Below are positions 42,737 to 52,506 of a stretch of DNA of 64,000 bases, piece after piece. The DNA comes from Streptomyces sp. MMG1121 (lineage in GTDB: Bacteria; Actinomycetota; Actinomycetes; Streptomycetales; Streptomycetaceae). The stretch spans positions 28,656-92,655 of the forward strand of contig NZ_LGDV01000175.1 of NCBI RefSeq assembly GCF_001280015.1, given 5' to 3'. The notes under the pieces are model-generated. The model was not told the DNA's origin and searched no databases. It saw nothing but the letters and a program-made list of their open reading frames with translations. Each line of letters starts with the position of its first letter. Positions within the stretch are counted from its first letter, which is position 1. Both the position numbers and the translations under genes were made by a program.

Positions 42737-43879
42737 TCAGAACGGCTTCGGCACCCCCGGCCCGCACTGGTCCAGCAGCGAGCCCACCACCCGCACAACG
42801 AAGTCGGGTACGCGATCCGGGAAATCGTGGCCGGTTCCCTCTGGGGTGTAGATTCTCCGCCCCCGGCTGGAGGCCGCGAGGAACCGTTCTCTCACGGTGA
42901 GGAAGAAGTGCCGTACCCGGGCGCTCTCCTCCAGATCGTCGACCGCGTCGAAGATCTCACCACCGCCCGTCAGATCGCGGGGCGCCACGAGGAGGAGGGG
43001 CAGTGAGCCGAGTTCACCGTCGTGTACGGCCGTCTGCCAGCCGTCTCTGGTGATGCCGTCCGGTGACAGCTCTCGCAGGATCGATGCCGCGGCGCAGTTC
43101 GCCTTGGTCCTGAGCTCGATCATGGCGAGAACCCGCGCCGGGTCATCGGAGGTGTGTGTCTCCCCCTTGCCCGCGAGAGGGTGGAGGCCGAAGAGGTGAC
43201 GCAGCGCGAGGGCGGTCTGGTCCCTCGGGGCACGTCGCAGGGCCGGAAGCGCCGGGCCGAAGGCGACGGCATCGGGCGGGGTGGGATCGAGCAGCACCAG
43301 ACCGGCCACCAGGTCGGGGCGGCGCCTGGCGGCGTTGGCCATGAGCAGCCCCCCGAAGGAATGCCCCACTAATACGTAGGGTCCCTTTTCACCGGCCCGC
43401 TCCAGCGCCGTGAGCAGTTCGACGGCTTCTGCCGCCGTCGTGCGCGGGAACGGGCCCGGGTCGCTCCAGCCGGACCCCGGACGGTCCACCAGAACCGAAC
43501 GCATCTGTTCCCGCGCCAGCGCGTGCAGCCGGTGCATGGCGTACCCGCCGGCATGGCCGCCCGGCATCCAGACCACAGTGGGCCTCGGTCCGGCGTCTCC
43601 CCCGGCCAGGACATGCATGCGGTAGCCGCCCACGTCCACCATGCGTCCGGGTGGCGGATAGCTCGCCCGTATCCGGGCCACATGCACCAGATGGCGGAAC
43701 GACCCGAGCCCGAGTGCGAGGGACACGGCCCACAGCCCACCGCCGAGAATCCGCCGGCCGGTCCCCCTGGTGACGCACCGCGCGCCCGCGGCCGCCGGTA
43801 GCAGAGCGATGGCCAGCCCGGCCCAGTCCCGGCTGAGCAGCCGGAGTATCGCGTCGGCGGCACGCGTTCCCGGTCGCAT
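42737..43879 (-). CDS. Membrane-anchored alpha/beta hydrolase with a TTA codon
   Basis: The 380-aa protein has two hydrophobic segments at the N-terminus (residues 20-35 and 45-62) and then an alpha/beta hydrolase domain with WMPGGHAGG, RPGSGWSDP and nucleophile elbow VGHSFGG (Ser174). Leu170, four residues before the nucleophile, is encoded by TTA, so translation should depend on the bldA tRNA. The ATG at 43879 follows GAGGGG. Related proteins are esterases or peptidases; the substrate is not known. Confidence 0.85.
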   Translation of the reverse strand: MRPGTRAADAILRLLSRDWAGLAIALLPAAAGARCVTRGTGRRILGGGLWAVSLALGLGSFRHLVHVARIRASYPPPGRMVDVGGYRMHVLAGGDAGPRPTVVWMPGGHAGGYAMHRLHALAREQMRSVLVDRPGSGWSDPGPFPRTTAAEAVELLTALERAGEKGPYVLVGHSFGGLLMANAARRRPDLVAGLVLLDPTPPDAVAFGPALPALRRAPRDQTALALRHLFGLHPLAGKGETHTSDDPARVLAMIELRTKANCAAASILRELSPDGITRDGWQTAVHDGELGSLPLLLVAPRDLTGGGEIFDAVDDLEESARVRHFFLTVRERFLAASSRGRRIYTPEGTGHDFPDRVPDFVVRVVGSLLDQCGPGVPKPF

Positions 43880-44140
43880 GGTTCCCCTCTCCGTCCGAGC
43901 CTTCGCGGCCGCTGCCGGGGACACCGCACGTCTCAGCGACCGGTACGACCATCGTCCCCTGGGAACCCCGCGGGCGCCATGCGCGGTGCCGGGCCCCGTC
44001 TTGCGTCACAGCCGGGCGGGCTGCCGACGCCGTGCGGACCCTGCCGGGAACCGACCGCGCGCGGTCCGGGACCTGTGGGTGTGCGCCGGGGACTGCCAGG
44101 TTCTGCATACGGGCATCCGCCGTCAGGCCTGACCGGCGCC

Positions 44141-44890
44141 TCACGCGCGCGCAAGACGTGCTGCCACGTCCGCGACCACTTCGGCCTCCCGGGCCACGAG
44201 GTAGAAGTGATCCCCGGGAAACGGGCACAGCTCGAAGGAGCCCGGGGCAGCGAGGCCGGACCACGCGCGGACGCCGTCGAGCTCGCAACTCGGGTCGTCC
44301 TGGCCGACGTACGCGGTGATCCGCGCCTTGACCGGAGCCGGGTTCGGGGGGTGGTAGCCCTCGATCAGCCGGTAGTCCGAACGGAGGGCGGGCAGCAGCA
44401 GGTCACGCAGCTCCGGGAGGTCGTAGGCCTCCGAGTGCAGGTCTCCGAGGCGCCGGACATGGTTGATCAGGGTGTCGTCGTCGGCGTCGTGCAGCGCACC
44501 GTGTTCGGCCCACTGGGGGGCTTCGTGTGCGGAGACCAACAGGTGCTCGGGGACGATGCCGCGAGCCTCCAGCCGCAGGGCCACCTCATAGGCGACGCAG
44601 GCGCCCATGCTGTGCCCGAAGAGCGCCAGCGGCCGGTCGAGCCAGGGCCGCAGTGCGTCCTCGATCGTGTCGGCCAGGGTGGCCATGTCCTCGACGCAGG
44701 CTTCCGCGAGCCGGTCCTGGCGGCCGGGGTACCGCACGGCGAGCACCTCGACGTCCGCCGGCAGTAGCGCGGGCCAGCCGTGGAACAGCTGTGCCGTGCC
44801 ACCGGCGTGCGGGAAACACACCAGTCGGAGCCTGGGGTCCGCCGCACGCCGGTGGACACGGAACCACTTCTTCGCGTCGGTCGCCGTCAT
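44141..44890 (-). CDS. Type II thioesterase of a peptide/polyketide pathway
   Basis: This 249-aa GrsT/TycF-type thioesterase has LVCFPHAGGTAQLFHGWP, YPGRQDRLAEACVEDM, the nucleophile motif GHSMGA (Ser94) and a C-terminal catalytic GDHFYLV. Such enzymes remove wrong or stalled acyl groups from carrier proteins of NRPS and PKS systems. The natural partner is the NRPS at 57493-64000. The ATG at 44890 overlaps the stop of the small upstream gene (ATGA), so the two are coupled. Confidence 0.9.
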   Translation of the reverse strand: MTATDAKKWFRVHRRAADPRLRLVCFPHAGGTAQLFHGWPALLPADVEVLAVRYPGRQDRLAEACVEDMATLADTIEDALRPWLDRPLALFGHSMGACVAYEVALRLEARGIVPEHLLVSAHEAPQWAEHGALHDADDDTLINHVRRLGDLHSEAYDLPELRDLLLPALRSDYRLIEGYHPPNPAPVKARITAYVGQDDPSCELDGVRAWSGLAAPGSFELCPFPGDHFYLVAREAEVVADVAARLARA

Positions 44891-45078
44891 CGCTGACGGA
44901 TCCCGCGCAGGTGCGTGGGGCCGAGCTTCGGAAGACGGGCGGGAAGCTGTTCTCCCGCCCTCCTGGACACGCACACGGTCTGCACGGTGTGGCGCGGGCG
45001 ATCCGTCAGGACTGGTTTGCAGGCACCGCCTTCCTGGATGAGTTCCGCGCAATACAGGGGGGTTCCGGTCGCAGACAT
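44887..45078 (-). CDS. Small protein of an unrecognised duplicated family, copy A
   Basis: The 63-aa product (start ATG 45078 with GGAG upstream) begins MSATGTPLYCAELIQEGGAC and ends PKLGPTHLRGIRQR. It aligns with the 62-aa product at 55021-55209 over LYxAELxQExGAxK, TVQ, LPA and KLGPTxxRG. It is coupled by ATGA overlap to the type II thioesterase. I recognise no family. A further ATG at 45093 would add five residues. Low-confidence start, but the paralogy supports a real gene. Confidence 0.6.
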   Translation of the reverse strand: MSATGTPLYCAELIQEGGACKPVLTDRPRHTVQTVCVSRRAGEQLPARLPKLGPTHLRGIRQR

Positions 45079-45383
45079 CTGACCTGTCTCCATCAGGGTG
45101 TCGTCTTGGTGTCGCCTTCCGGCAAGCGGGCGTCACCATGGGAACGGTCGCCGGCGACATGGGAAATGGTGAACGCGTCGGCACGCCCCCCGTGTTCAAA
45201 CCTGGCGGTCACATGCGAGAGGCCGGGCCGACGAGCGGCCGCTGTGCCCGGCGAAGACCCCATCGGCCCAGTCATGTGTGTCGCGGAGGAACACGCGCGC
45301 AAACGGACGGGCTTACTCCGGCCCGGACCTGGGCCGTGACATTCGAACGAGCCCAGGATCACACGGAGGGTCGGTCGGCAGAC

Positions 45384-45773
45384 TCAGCGCGCCTTGGCGG
45401 CGACCGAACCGGCGCTACGGACCTTGCCGACGGGCTTGTCCTGACCGCTGGCCTGTCCCCCGGTCTGTCCCTTATGCGCTTCTGCGGCCGCGGGCGTCGG
45501 CTTGGGGACCGCTCCGCCCCGGCCCGCAGTGCTGTCCTCCGGCGCGCCGACGCCGTGCCCGGCTTCTTGCGTCGGCTGGACCGCGCGCACTTCGGCGGTC
45601 GCCTCGGCAGCGAGATCATGGATACCCTCGCCGGCTTCGTGGACGGCCCGCTTGACTTCGATTCCCAGGCCCACCGACGCTTTTACGACCCCTCGCACCA
45701 AGGGCTTGCCCAGCCTCTTCACCAAGGATGCGGCGATCAGACCGATCAGGAAGGGGGGTACTACAGGCGGCAT
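45384..45773 (-). CDS. DUF5132-type small protein with EAGE motif, copy 2
   Basis: The 129-aa protein starts with PPVVPPFLIGLIAASLVKRL and continues GKPLVRGVVKASVGLGIEV, then KRAVHEAGEGIHDLAAEA. The first 60 residues are closely similar to copy 1 at 42304-42537; the C-terminal 65 residues are a polar, glycine/alanine-rich tail that copy 1 lacks. One membrane helix is predicted. The ATG at 45773 follows GAAGGA. The 216 bp upstream of it hold no other gene. Confidence 0.7.
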   Translation of the reverse strand: MPPVVPPFLIGLIAASLVKRLGKPLVRGVVKASVGLGIEVKRAVHEAGEGIHDLAAEATAEVRAVQPTQEAGHGVGAPEDSTAGRGGAVPKPTPAAAEAHKGQTGGQASGQDKPVGKVRSAGSVAAKAR

Positions 45774-45989
45774 GGCACAACATCCTTCTCTTCTGTCGAG
45801 GAGATGATGATTGAAAACACAACGGTGCAGTGAGCTAACGAGACATGAAGTGAACGGACCCGCACCTCCATCACAGAGAGTATCCGAGGCAGGGCAAGCG
45901 GCTACGAATTCCCCATGACCTTCACCCATTCGAGTAGAGCGGCCTTCGCCTGGAAGCCTGTTCAGCCGTTCGACATCCGGAACCCGACG

Positions 45990-47750
45990 TCAGCCGTCTT
46001 CTTCGGGTGGCCCCTGTCGCCGCCGCTGACGGCCGGTCGCCCCGTGCAGTTCTCTCTCCACCCGTCGGCGCAGAGCGGGAAACGGCAGCGTGCCGCCGGC
46101 CAGCACGGTCTCGTGAAAGGCGCGCACGTCGAACGCGGCGCCGGCGTCGCGTTCCCACAGTGCCCGCAATGCTGTGAACTCCGCATGACCCGCCCCGTAC
46201 GTCAGCGCCTGCCCCGGCAGATCGGTCGCGTAGCGCAACAACTCGGTCGTGATCTGTCCTTCGGACTCGGCTGCCGCGTGGGCGCGCATGAAGGTGCGCG
46301 CCTCCTCCAGTGTCATCGTCCCGAGGTTGAGGCCGGTGTCGACGACGAGGCGCTGCGCGGTGAACCGTTCATGGGCCAGTCGTCCGTACGCGTCCCACGG
46401 GTCGTCGTACAGCCCCATCTCCCAGGCGAGCCCTGCCGCGTACTCCGCCCAGCCCTCCTCGAACCCGCTGAAGGCCGCCAGCTCGCGTCGCAGGTCGGGC
46501 AGCGCGGTGTTCTCGGCCTGGCGGGCGAGGTGGAAGTGATGTCCGGGCGACAGCTCGTGGTAGATGAGCGCGGCTGCGCCGAGCAGTGACCGATGTGCCA
46601 GGTCCGAGGCGTTGTAACGGTAGCGTCCCACCGGTTGCGTGGCGGTCGGCGGTTCGTAGTAGCCGAACGTCATCGACGCCTCCAGCGCCGGGTCGAGGCG
46701 GGCCACACCGTAGGGGGCGCGGGGCAGGACCGCGAACCAGCGCGGCAGCAGTGGCGTGAGGCGGTCGAGGTGTCCGCGGTAGCGGGCTTCGACCTCCTCC
46801 GGGGTGGCGGCGTACAGGCGCGGCTCGGTCGCGAGCCGTTCGTGGAACTCCGCCTCCGTCCCGACGAAGCCGAGCGTGCCGCGCATCTCCCGCATCCGCT
46901 CGCCGAGTTCGCGGCAGTGCTCCCGGCCGAGTTCGTGGAGGCGTTCGGGCGGTGTGTCGCCGGACGTGTACGTCCTGACGAAGGCCCGGTATGCCGCCTC
47001 GCCTTCCGGGTAGCGGGCCCAGCCGACGGCCTGCGGCGCCCGCCGCAGGTAGTCCGGGTCACCGACGAGGGCGAGGAGACGGCCGAACGCCGGCTCCAGT
47101 TCGGTGGCCACCAGCCGCTCCACGGTCTCGCCCAGGTGACCACGGCTCGCCGCGCCGAGCCGGGTGAGCCGCCCGGCGTCCGCCCGGACGTACCGTGCCG
47201 CCGACTCCCGCAGACGGGTGAGCGTGGTGCGGACGCCGGCCAGGGCCGGAGCATGGATGCGAAAGCCCCGCGCCGCCTGCCCGGCGACCTTGTCGCCGAT
47301 CGTCGCGACGCAGCGGGCCAGGTCCCGTACGAGGGTCACGTACCGGTCCGCGTCGGCTCGGTGCTCGAAGCGGAACGGGCGGAAGACGCAGTCACCGTAC
47401 TGCTGGAGACGGAAGAGCTGGTACGGCGTGGCGGTGGGGGTGAGCCAGTGGAAACGTGCCGCCTCCGCTTCCTGTTCGGCCAGTGCCCGAAGGAAGGCCG
47501 CCGTGTCGGCGGCGGGGCCGGACAGCTCCGCCGGTCGCAGCGCATCCAGCCGGCTCAGTACCCCTGCCGCGAACCCGGCGCGCTCGTCGGCCTCCGCCGC
47601 GGACACCCCCGGCAGCGACTCGACCGGCAGCCCGCGACGCGTGCGTAGCGACGGCTCGCGTGCGAGCAGGAAGTCCCAGTACGAGGTCGTGAGCCGGTCG
47701 ATCTCCCGCGCCGTCGTGTCGTCCGGGGAGCCCCCTGGATTGATGACCAT
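45990..47750 (-). CDS. DUF885 family protein (putative metallo-carboxypeptidase-like)
   Basis: The 586-aa helical protein has the DUF885 zinc-type motif ALIYHELSPGHHFHLARQ and FEEGWAEYAAGLAWEMGLYD downstream, the usual HExxxH plus distal glutamate pattern of this family. Some members are peptidases or esterases, but few are characterised. There is no signal peptide. I prefer the ATG at 47750. A GTG at 47822 would add 24 residues; neither has a clear ribosome site. It is divergent from the ABC operon, with a 150-bp gap. Confidence 0.85.
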   Translation of the reverse strand: MVINPGGSPDDTTAREIDRLTTSYWDFLLAREPSLRTRRGLPVESLPGVSAAEADERAGFAAGVLSRLDALRPAELSGPAADTAAFLRALAEQEAEAARFHWLTPTATPYQLFRLQQYGDCVFRPFRFEHRADADRYVTLVRDLARCVATIGDKVAGQAARGFRIHAPALAGVRTTLTRLRESAARYVRADAGRLTRLGAASRGHLGETVERLVATELEPAFGRLLALVGDPDYLRRAPQAVGWARYPEGEAAYRAFVRTYTSGDTPPERLHELGREHCRELGERMREMRGTLGFVGTEAEFHERLATEPRLYAATPEEVEARYRGHLDRLTPLLPRWFAVLPRAPYGVARLDPALEASMTFGYYEPPTATQPVGRYRYNASDLAHRSLLGAAALIYHELSPGHHFHLARQAENTALPDLRRELAAFSGFEEGWAEYAAGLAWEMGLYDDPWDAYGRLAHERFTAQRLVVDTGLNLGTMTLEEARTFMRAHAAAESEGQITTELLRYATDLPGQALTYGAGHAEFTALRALWERDAGAAFDVRAFHETVLAGGTLPFPALRRRVERELHGATGRQRRRQGPPEEDG

Positions 47751-47900
47751 GACGCCAGTCTGCGCCGCGATGTGACGTAGCGTCAGCAACAGACCTGTGG
47801 ACTGCGCGTCGGGCGGCCTCACTCGGACGGGGGAAATTGCCCGGCGTGTTCGCGTCCGGCCAGGAAAAGCCCGGCCGACGCCGTCGGTCCCGATGGCACG

Positions 47901-49505
47901 ATGAGCGCCATGCAGCGCCGAACCGTGTCGTCTCCAAGGGCTCGGTCGGTCCTGGCGGCGGCCGCCGTCGTCGTGTCAGCCGCGCTGGCCGGTTGCGACG
48001 GCGACGTGTCGTCTACGCGCACTCCTGTGGTCATGGGCGGCACCGTCACGATCGCCACCGCGTCCGAGACCCCGAGCTTCAACCCGTACTCGCAGTTCGG
48101 CCTCTCGCTGGCTCCTTATGCCTACGACTCATTGGTCGGTGTGGCGCGGGACGGGCGTGTGGTCTCCGGTCTGGCCGAGAGCTGGCAGGCCGGGGCCACT
48201 GCGGCGAGTTTCACCCTGCGCAAGGGTGTGACCTGCTCCGACGGCACGGCCCTGACGCCTTCCGGGGTGGCCCGGTCGCTGCGGTATGCCGGCGATCCCC
48301 GCAACCGGCTCATCGGTGCCCGGACCGCCCTGCCCGGTGTGCCGTTCACGGTGTCGGCCGACGACGCGGCGCGGACGGTGTCGGTGCGGACGGCGTCGCC
48401 GTACAGCTTCGTCGTGCGGACGATCGGTCTCCTGCCCGTCGTCTGCCCCGCCGGACTGGCGGACCCCGGTGCGCTGGACAGGAGGTCGGAGGGCACCGGC
48501 CCGTACGTGCTGAGCGGCTACGCCTCCGGGGGGCCGTACCTCTTCACACGGCGCAAGGGTTACGCGTGGGGGCCACGCGGAGCGGGCAACGCGGCTCCGG
48601 GGCAGCCGGATCGGATCGTGGTGACGGTGGTTCCGCAGGAGTCCACTGTGGCGAATCTGCTGCTCACGGGCGGAGTGAACATCGCCATGGTGACCGGCCC
48701 GGACCGCGCGCGGCTGACCGGCCACGGTCTGGCAACCGCCCAGGTGCCGACCGTGGTGGGGCTGACCTTCTTCAACGAGCGCTCCGACCGGCCCTTGAAC
48801 GATCCTGTGCTGCGCCAGGCTCTGGTGGGGGCCCTGGACCGCAAGGGCCTCGCCAATGTGGCGATCGGTGGAGACGGTGCGCCCGCGCGCCATCTCACCG
48901 CCCCGAACTCCCTCTGCTACGCCGACGTGGCCACGGGGAACCTGCCGTCGCACGGCGCCGTGCGGGACCTGCGCGCCGCGGGCTGGACGAAGAACGCGTG
49001 GGGCAGGCTGGTCAAGCAGGGCCGACCGCTGCGTCTGCGGGTGCTCAGCAGCGCCGACTTCGGCTCCACCCTTCCGTCGGTCGCCGAACTGATGGCCGTG
49101 ACGTGGCAGGCGCTGGGCGTGGACGTCGACCTCGTCGGCGAGAGCCGCAACGCCGTGGTCCAGGCCATGTACGGAAGCGGCGACTTCGACGTCGTGGTCG
49201 GCAGCTCGCCGGGGCCGCAGCTGCCCGCGCAGCTCGTCCCGTACTTCTCCGGCCCGCCGTCGTCGGGAGAACTGAACTTCGCGCACGTCACCAACCCCGC
49301 GTACGACCGCTTCGTCGCCCGAGCCCTGCGCTCGCCGGGCTCGGCCGGCTGCGCGGACTGGAACAGGGCCGCCGCGGCGCTTCTGCGCTCGGCCGACGCG
49401 CTGCCCGTCGCCGACGGCACGAGCACGGTGTACGGCTACCGGACGACCTTCTCCGTCGCACCCGGTGGCCGGATCCTGCCGACCAGCATCCGCCTGCACA
49501 GATAG
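47901..49505 (+). CDS. Oligopeptide-type ABC transporter, substrate-binding lipoprotein
   Basis: The 534-aa family-5 solute-binding protein has a lipoprotein signal (VVVSAALAGCDGD, Cys about 32) and the family signature LAPYAYDSLVGVARDGRVVS with GLAESWQAGATAASFTLRKG. It binds a peptide, opine or metal chelate outside the membrane. It is the first gene of a five-gene rightward operon. The start at 47901 could also be the ATG at 47910. Confidence 0.9.
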   Translation: MSAMQRRTVSSPRARSVLAAAAVVVSAALAGCDGDVSSTRTPVVMGGTVTIATASETPSFNPYSQFGLSLAPYAYDSLVGVARDGRVVSGLAESWQAGATAASFTLRKGVTCSDGTALTPSGVARSLRYAGDPRNRLIGARTALPGVPFTVSADDAARTVSVRTASPYSFVVRTIGLLPVVCPAGLADPGALDRRSEGTGPYVLSGYASGGPYLFTRRKGYAWGPRGAGNAAPGQPDRIVVTVVPQESTVANLLLTGGVNIAMVTGPDRARLTGHGLATAQVPTVVGLTFFNERSDRPLNDPVLRQALVGALDRKGLANVAIGGDGAPARHLTAPNSLCYADVATGNLPSHGAVRDLRAAGWTKNAWGRLVKQGRPLRLRVLSSADFGSTLPSVAELMAVTWQALGVDVDLVGESRNAVVQAMYGSGDFDVVVGSSPGPQLPAQLVPYFSGPPSSGELNFAHVTNPAYDRFVARALRSPGSAGCADWNRAAAALLRSADALPVADGTSTVYGYRTTFSVAPGGRILPTSIRLHR

Positions 49506-49553
49506 CCGTGGCGGACGCGCCGCGCGGCCGCTCGCCAGTCGAGGAGGTTTCCC

Positions 49554-50540
49554 ATGACGACCGTGTCCGCGCGGCTCGGTGCCCCGGCGCGGCACCACCC
49601 GTGGGTGGTGTTCTGCTGCCGGCGCGCGGTACGGCTGGTCGTCTCGCTCTTCATCGTCGTCACCGCTTCCTTCGCGATGGTCCGGCTGATCCCCGGGGAC
49701 CCGGTCCGGGCCGCGCTGGGCGTGGACGCCCCGCCGGACCTGGTGGCGGCGAAGCGCCACGAACTCGGTCTGGACCGCAGCCTGCCGGAACAGTACTGGC
49801 ACCATCTCCCGCGGCTGGCCCACGGCGACCTCGGGGTCTCACTGGTGACCGGCGAGCCGGTGGCCGAACTGGTCAGGGCGCGCCTGCCGGCCACCCTGCT
49901 GCTCGCCGTCCTGGCCTTCGCCTGCGTCCTCGTCGTCGCCCTCCCAGGGGGGATGCTCGCGGCGGTGTGGACGCGCGGAGGGCGACGCCCACGGGCGGAA
50001 CTGGCGTTCACCGCCACCGCCTCGGTCCTGGCGGGCGTGCCGGACTTCGTCCTCGCGACGGGTCTCACCGCGGGCCTGGCGGTCGCCCTGCGCATCCTTC
50101 CCGTCGCCGGCGACCTCGGTCCCCGGTCCTATGTGCTGCCCGTACTCGCGCTGGCGCTCGCTCCGACCGCGGTCCTGCTGCGCATCGTGCGGGTGGAGAC
50201 GCTCAAGGTGCTCGCGACGGACTATGTGCGTGCCGCCCGCGCGAAACGGCTGCCCGCCGTCCGCCTCCACCTGTACCACGTGGCACCGAACGCGCTGACC
50301 GCGTCGCTGACGTTCGCCGGGAACCTGTTGCCGGCCCTGATCGCCGGGACCGTACTGGTCGAGAAGGTGTTCGCCTGGCCGGGGATCGGTTCGGCGATGG
50401 CACAGTCCGTGGCCGCCCAGGACTACGCGGTCGTCGAGGCGTCGGTTCTGGTGCTCGGCTCGTCGGTCCTCGTGGTGAACTTCCTGGTCGATCTGGCCCT
50501 CGCGCTGCTCGACCCCCGATCGGTCATCCGGAGGACGTGA
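49554..50540 (+). CDS. Oligopeptide-type ABC transporter permease (DppB-like)
   Basis: The 328-aa permease has the DppB pattern: an N-terminal helix, GDPVRAALGVDAPPDLVAAK in the first loop, PEQYWHHLPRLAHGDLGVSL and the EAA loop YVRAARAKRLPAVRLHLYHV followed by APNALTASL. The ATG at 49554 follows GAGGAGG. It pairs with the permease half of the next, fused gene. Confidence 0.9.
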   Translation: MTTVSARLGAPARHHPWVVFCCRRAVRLVVSLFIVVTASFAMVRLIPGDPVRAALGVDAPPDLVAAKRHELGLDRSLPEQYWHHLPRLAHGDLGVSLVTGEPVAELVRARLPATLLLAVLAFACVLVVALPGGMLAAVWTRGGRRPRAELAFTATASVLAGVPDFVLATGLTAGLAVALRILPVAGDLGPRSYVLPVLALALAPTAVLLRIVRVETLKVLATDYVRAARAKRLPAVRLHLYHVAPNALTASLTFAGNLLPALIAGTVLVEKVFAWPGIGSAMAQSVAAQDYAVVEASVLVLGSSVLVVNFLVDLALALLDPRSVIRRT

Positions 50541-50544
50541 TCCG

Positions 50545-52506
50545 ATGGCGCTGTCCTCCTCTCCCCCGTCCTCGTCCTCTTCCCCGTCCGCGCCGGGTGC
50601 CACCCGCGGCCGGTCTCGCGCGTCCCGGTCGGGCTGGGCCACCCCCATGGGCGTGATCACCCTGGTGATGCTCGGATCGCTCGCCGTACTGGCGGTCGCC
50701 GGGGCGGTGCTGTGGGGGCGTCAGGCCGAGCGGCCGGACCCGTCGGCGGTACTGCGCGGGCCCACCGCAGGTCATCTGCTCGGCACGGACCGGCTCGGGC
50801 GCGACCTGCTCGCCCGGCTGCTCTCGGCGGCCTGGCCCTCCCTGCTGCCGGCCGTCGCGGCCACGCTCCTCGGGGCGGCCGCCGGCATCATGCTCGGCGC
50901 GCTCACCGCCGTACTGGGCGGGCGCGCCGCCCGCCTGCTGGGGGCCCTGATCAACCTTCTGCTGGCCTTCCCCGCACTCCTCGTCGCGATGTTCCTCGCG
51001 GCCCTCTTCGGGGCGGGCACGGGCGGGGCGGTGTTCGCACTCGCCGTCGCCTGTGCACCGGGCTTCGCGCGGATCACGCAGACCCTTGCCGCCGAGGTGG
51101 CCGGGACCGACTTCATGGCGGCGGCGCGTGTGCTGGGCCTGCGCCGCCACCGGCTGCTGCTGCGCCATGTCCTGCCCCACATCGCCGAACCGCTGGTGCT
51201 CAACACCACGGTCGCCGCGGGTTCGGCACTCGTGGCGCTGTCGGGGCTGGGCTTCCTCGGACTGGGGGTGCAGCCCCCGTCGTACGACTGGGGGCTCCTG
51301 CTGAGCCAGGGGCTGGACCGCATCTACACCGAACCGCTGCCCGCCGTGGCGCCCGGGGTCGCCATCGTCTACGCCGCCGTCGCGTTCCAGCTGCTCGGCG
51401 AGATGCTGGCCAAAGGCGCCGCACGGCAGGGCCGCCCGCATCCGGGGGCAGAGCCCGTGGCGCACCCGGCGCGCGCCGACCGCCCGGCATCCGTGGGCCA
51501 CGTGCTGGAGGTGGAGGATCTGCGGGTCGTCCTTCCCACGACGGACGGGGTGGTCCGGCCCGTCCGCGGTGTCACCCTCACCCTGCGGCGTGGTGAGATG
51601 GTCGGCCTGGTCGGCGAGTCCGGCTCCGGCAAGTCCCTGACGGCGCTCGCCCTCGCCGACCTGCTGCCGGACGGCGCCCGCGCGACCTGGGGTACCCACC
51701 GGTTCCTCGGCACGGACGTCGAGTCGTCGACCCGCGAGGAGCGACGCAGGCGGCTGGCGACGGGAATGGCGCTGATCTTCCAGAACCCGGCCTCGGCCTT
51801 CAACCCGTCGCTGCGCATCGGAACGCAGATGACGGAGGCCGTGCGCACGCACCGTGGCACCCCTCGTGCCGAGGCCGTCGAGCAGGCGCTGGCCCGGCTC
51901 GAGCGGGTCGCGCTGCCCGCCGGACGCCCGTTGCTGCGGTCCCGGCCCTTCCAGCTCTCCGGCGGTCAACGCCAGCGAGTGGCGATCGCCGCGGCTTCGA
52001 TGATGCGCCCCGACATCATCATCGCGGACGAACCGACGGCAGCCCTGGACGTCACCGTGCAGCGGCAGATCATGGACCTGCTCCGCCGGGTCCGGCACGA
52101 CGACGCCACGGCGATCCTCTTCATCAGCCACGACATCGCCCTGGTGGCCGACGCCTGCGACCGGGTTCTGGTCATGTACGGGGGAACGATCGTGGAGAAC
52201 CTTCCAGCCCATGAACTGGCGGCCGGCGCACGGCATCCGTACACGCGGATGCTCGTCGCCTCGGTCCCGGACCTGGCCGCGGAGCGTGACCGTCCCCTGC
52301 ACACCATCGAGGGAGGGCCGCCCGATCCGTACGGTGCGGCCCCGGGCTGCCCCTTCCACGACCGCTGTCCGCATCGGCTGGACCGGTGCGCGGTGGAGAG
52401 CCCGGTGTTGGCCCCGCTCGATGCGGGGCACGAGGTCGCCTGCTGGCAGCCGCTGCCCGCGGCACCGCCCCGCGGGCGGCGTGAGACCGAGGAGGCGCAG
52501 AAGTGA
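50545..52506 (+). CDS. Fused ABC permease-ATPase (DppC-DppD fusion)
   Basis: The 653-aa protein joins a DppC-type permease (residues 1-295; GTDRLGRDLLARLLSAAW; EAA loop FMAAARVLGLRRHRLLLRHV) to a DppD-type ATPase (about 320-650; Walker A GESGSGKSLT, signature LSGGQRQRV, Walker B IIIADEPTAALD, C-terminal oligopeptide motif CPFHDRCPHRLDRC). These are normally separate genes. The reading frame is continuous through a proline/alanine-rich linker. The N-terminal tail is serine/proline-rich. Overlaps the next gene by 4 bp. Confidence 0.92.
   Translation: MALSSSPPSSSSSPSAPGATRGRSRASRSGWATPMGVITLVMLGSLAVLAVAGAVLWGRQAERPDPSAVLRGPTAGHLLGTDRLGRDLLARLLSAAWPSLLPAVAATLLGAAAGIMLGALTAVLGGRAARLLGALINLLLAFPALLVAMFLAALFGAGTGGAVFALAVACAPGFARITQTLAAEVAGTDFMAAARVLGLRRHRLLLRHVLPHIAEPLVLNTTVAAGSALVALSGLGFLGLGVQPPSYDWGLLLSQGLDRIYTEPLPAVAPGVAIVYAAVAFQLLGEMLAKGAARQGRPHPGAEPVAHPARADRPASVGHVLEVEDLRVVLPTTDGVVRPVRGVTLTLRRGEMVGLVGESGSGKSLTALALADLLPDGARATWGTHRFLGTDVESSTREERRRRLATGMALIFQNPASAFNPSLRIGTQMTEAVRTHRGTPRAEAVEQALARLERVALPAGRPLLRSRPFQLSGGQRQRVAIAAASMMRPDIIIADEPTAALDVTVQRQIMDLLRRVRHDDATAILFISHDIALVADACDRVLVMYGGTIVENLPAHELAAGARHPYTRMLVASVPDLAAERDRPLHTIEGGPPDPYGAAPGCPFHDRCPHRLDRCAVESPVLAPLDAGHEVACWQPLPAAPPRGRRETEEAQK

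Noticed and set aside
45093..45362. 89-codon minus-strand frame upstream of small protein copy A
   Set aside because: Composition is irregular with no motif, and it lies where the promoter of the small-protein/thioesterase pair is expected.
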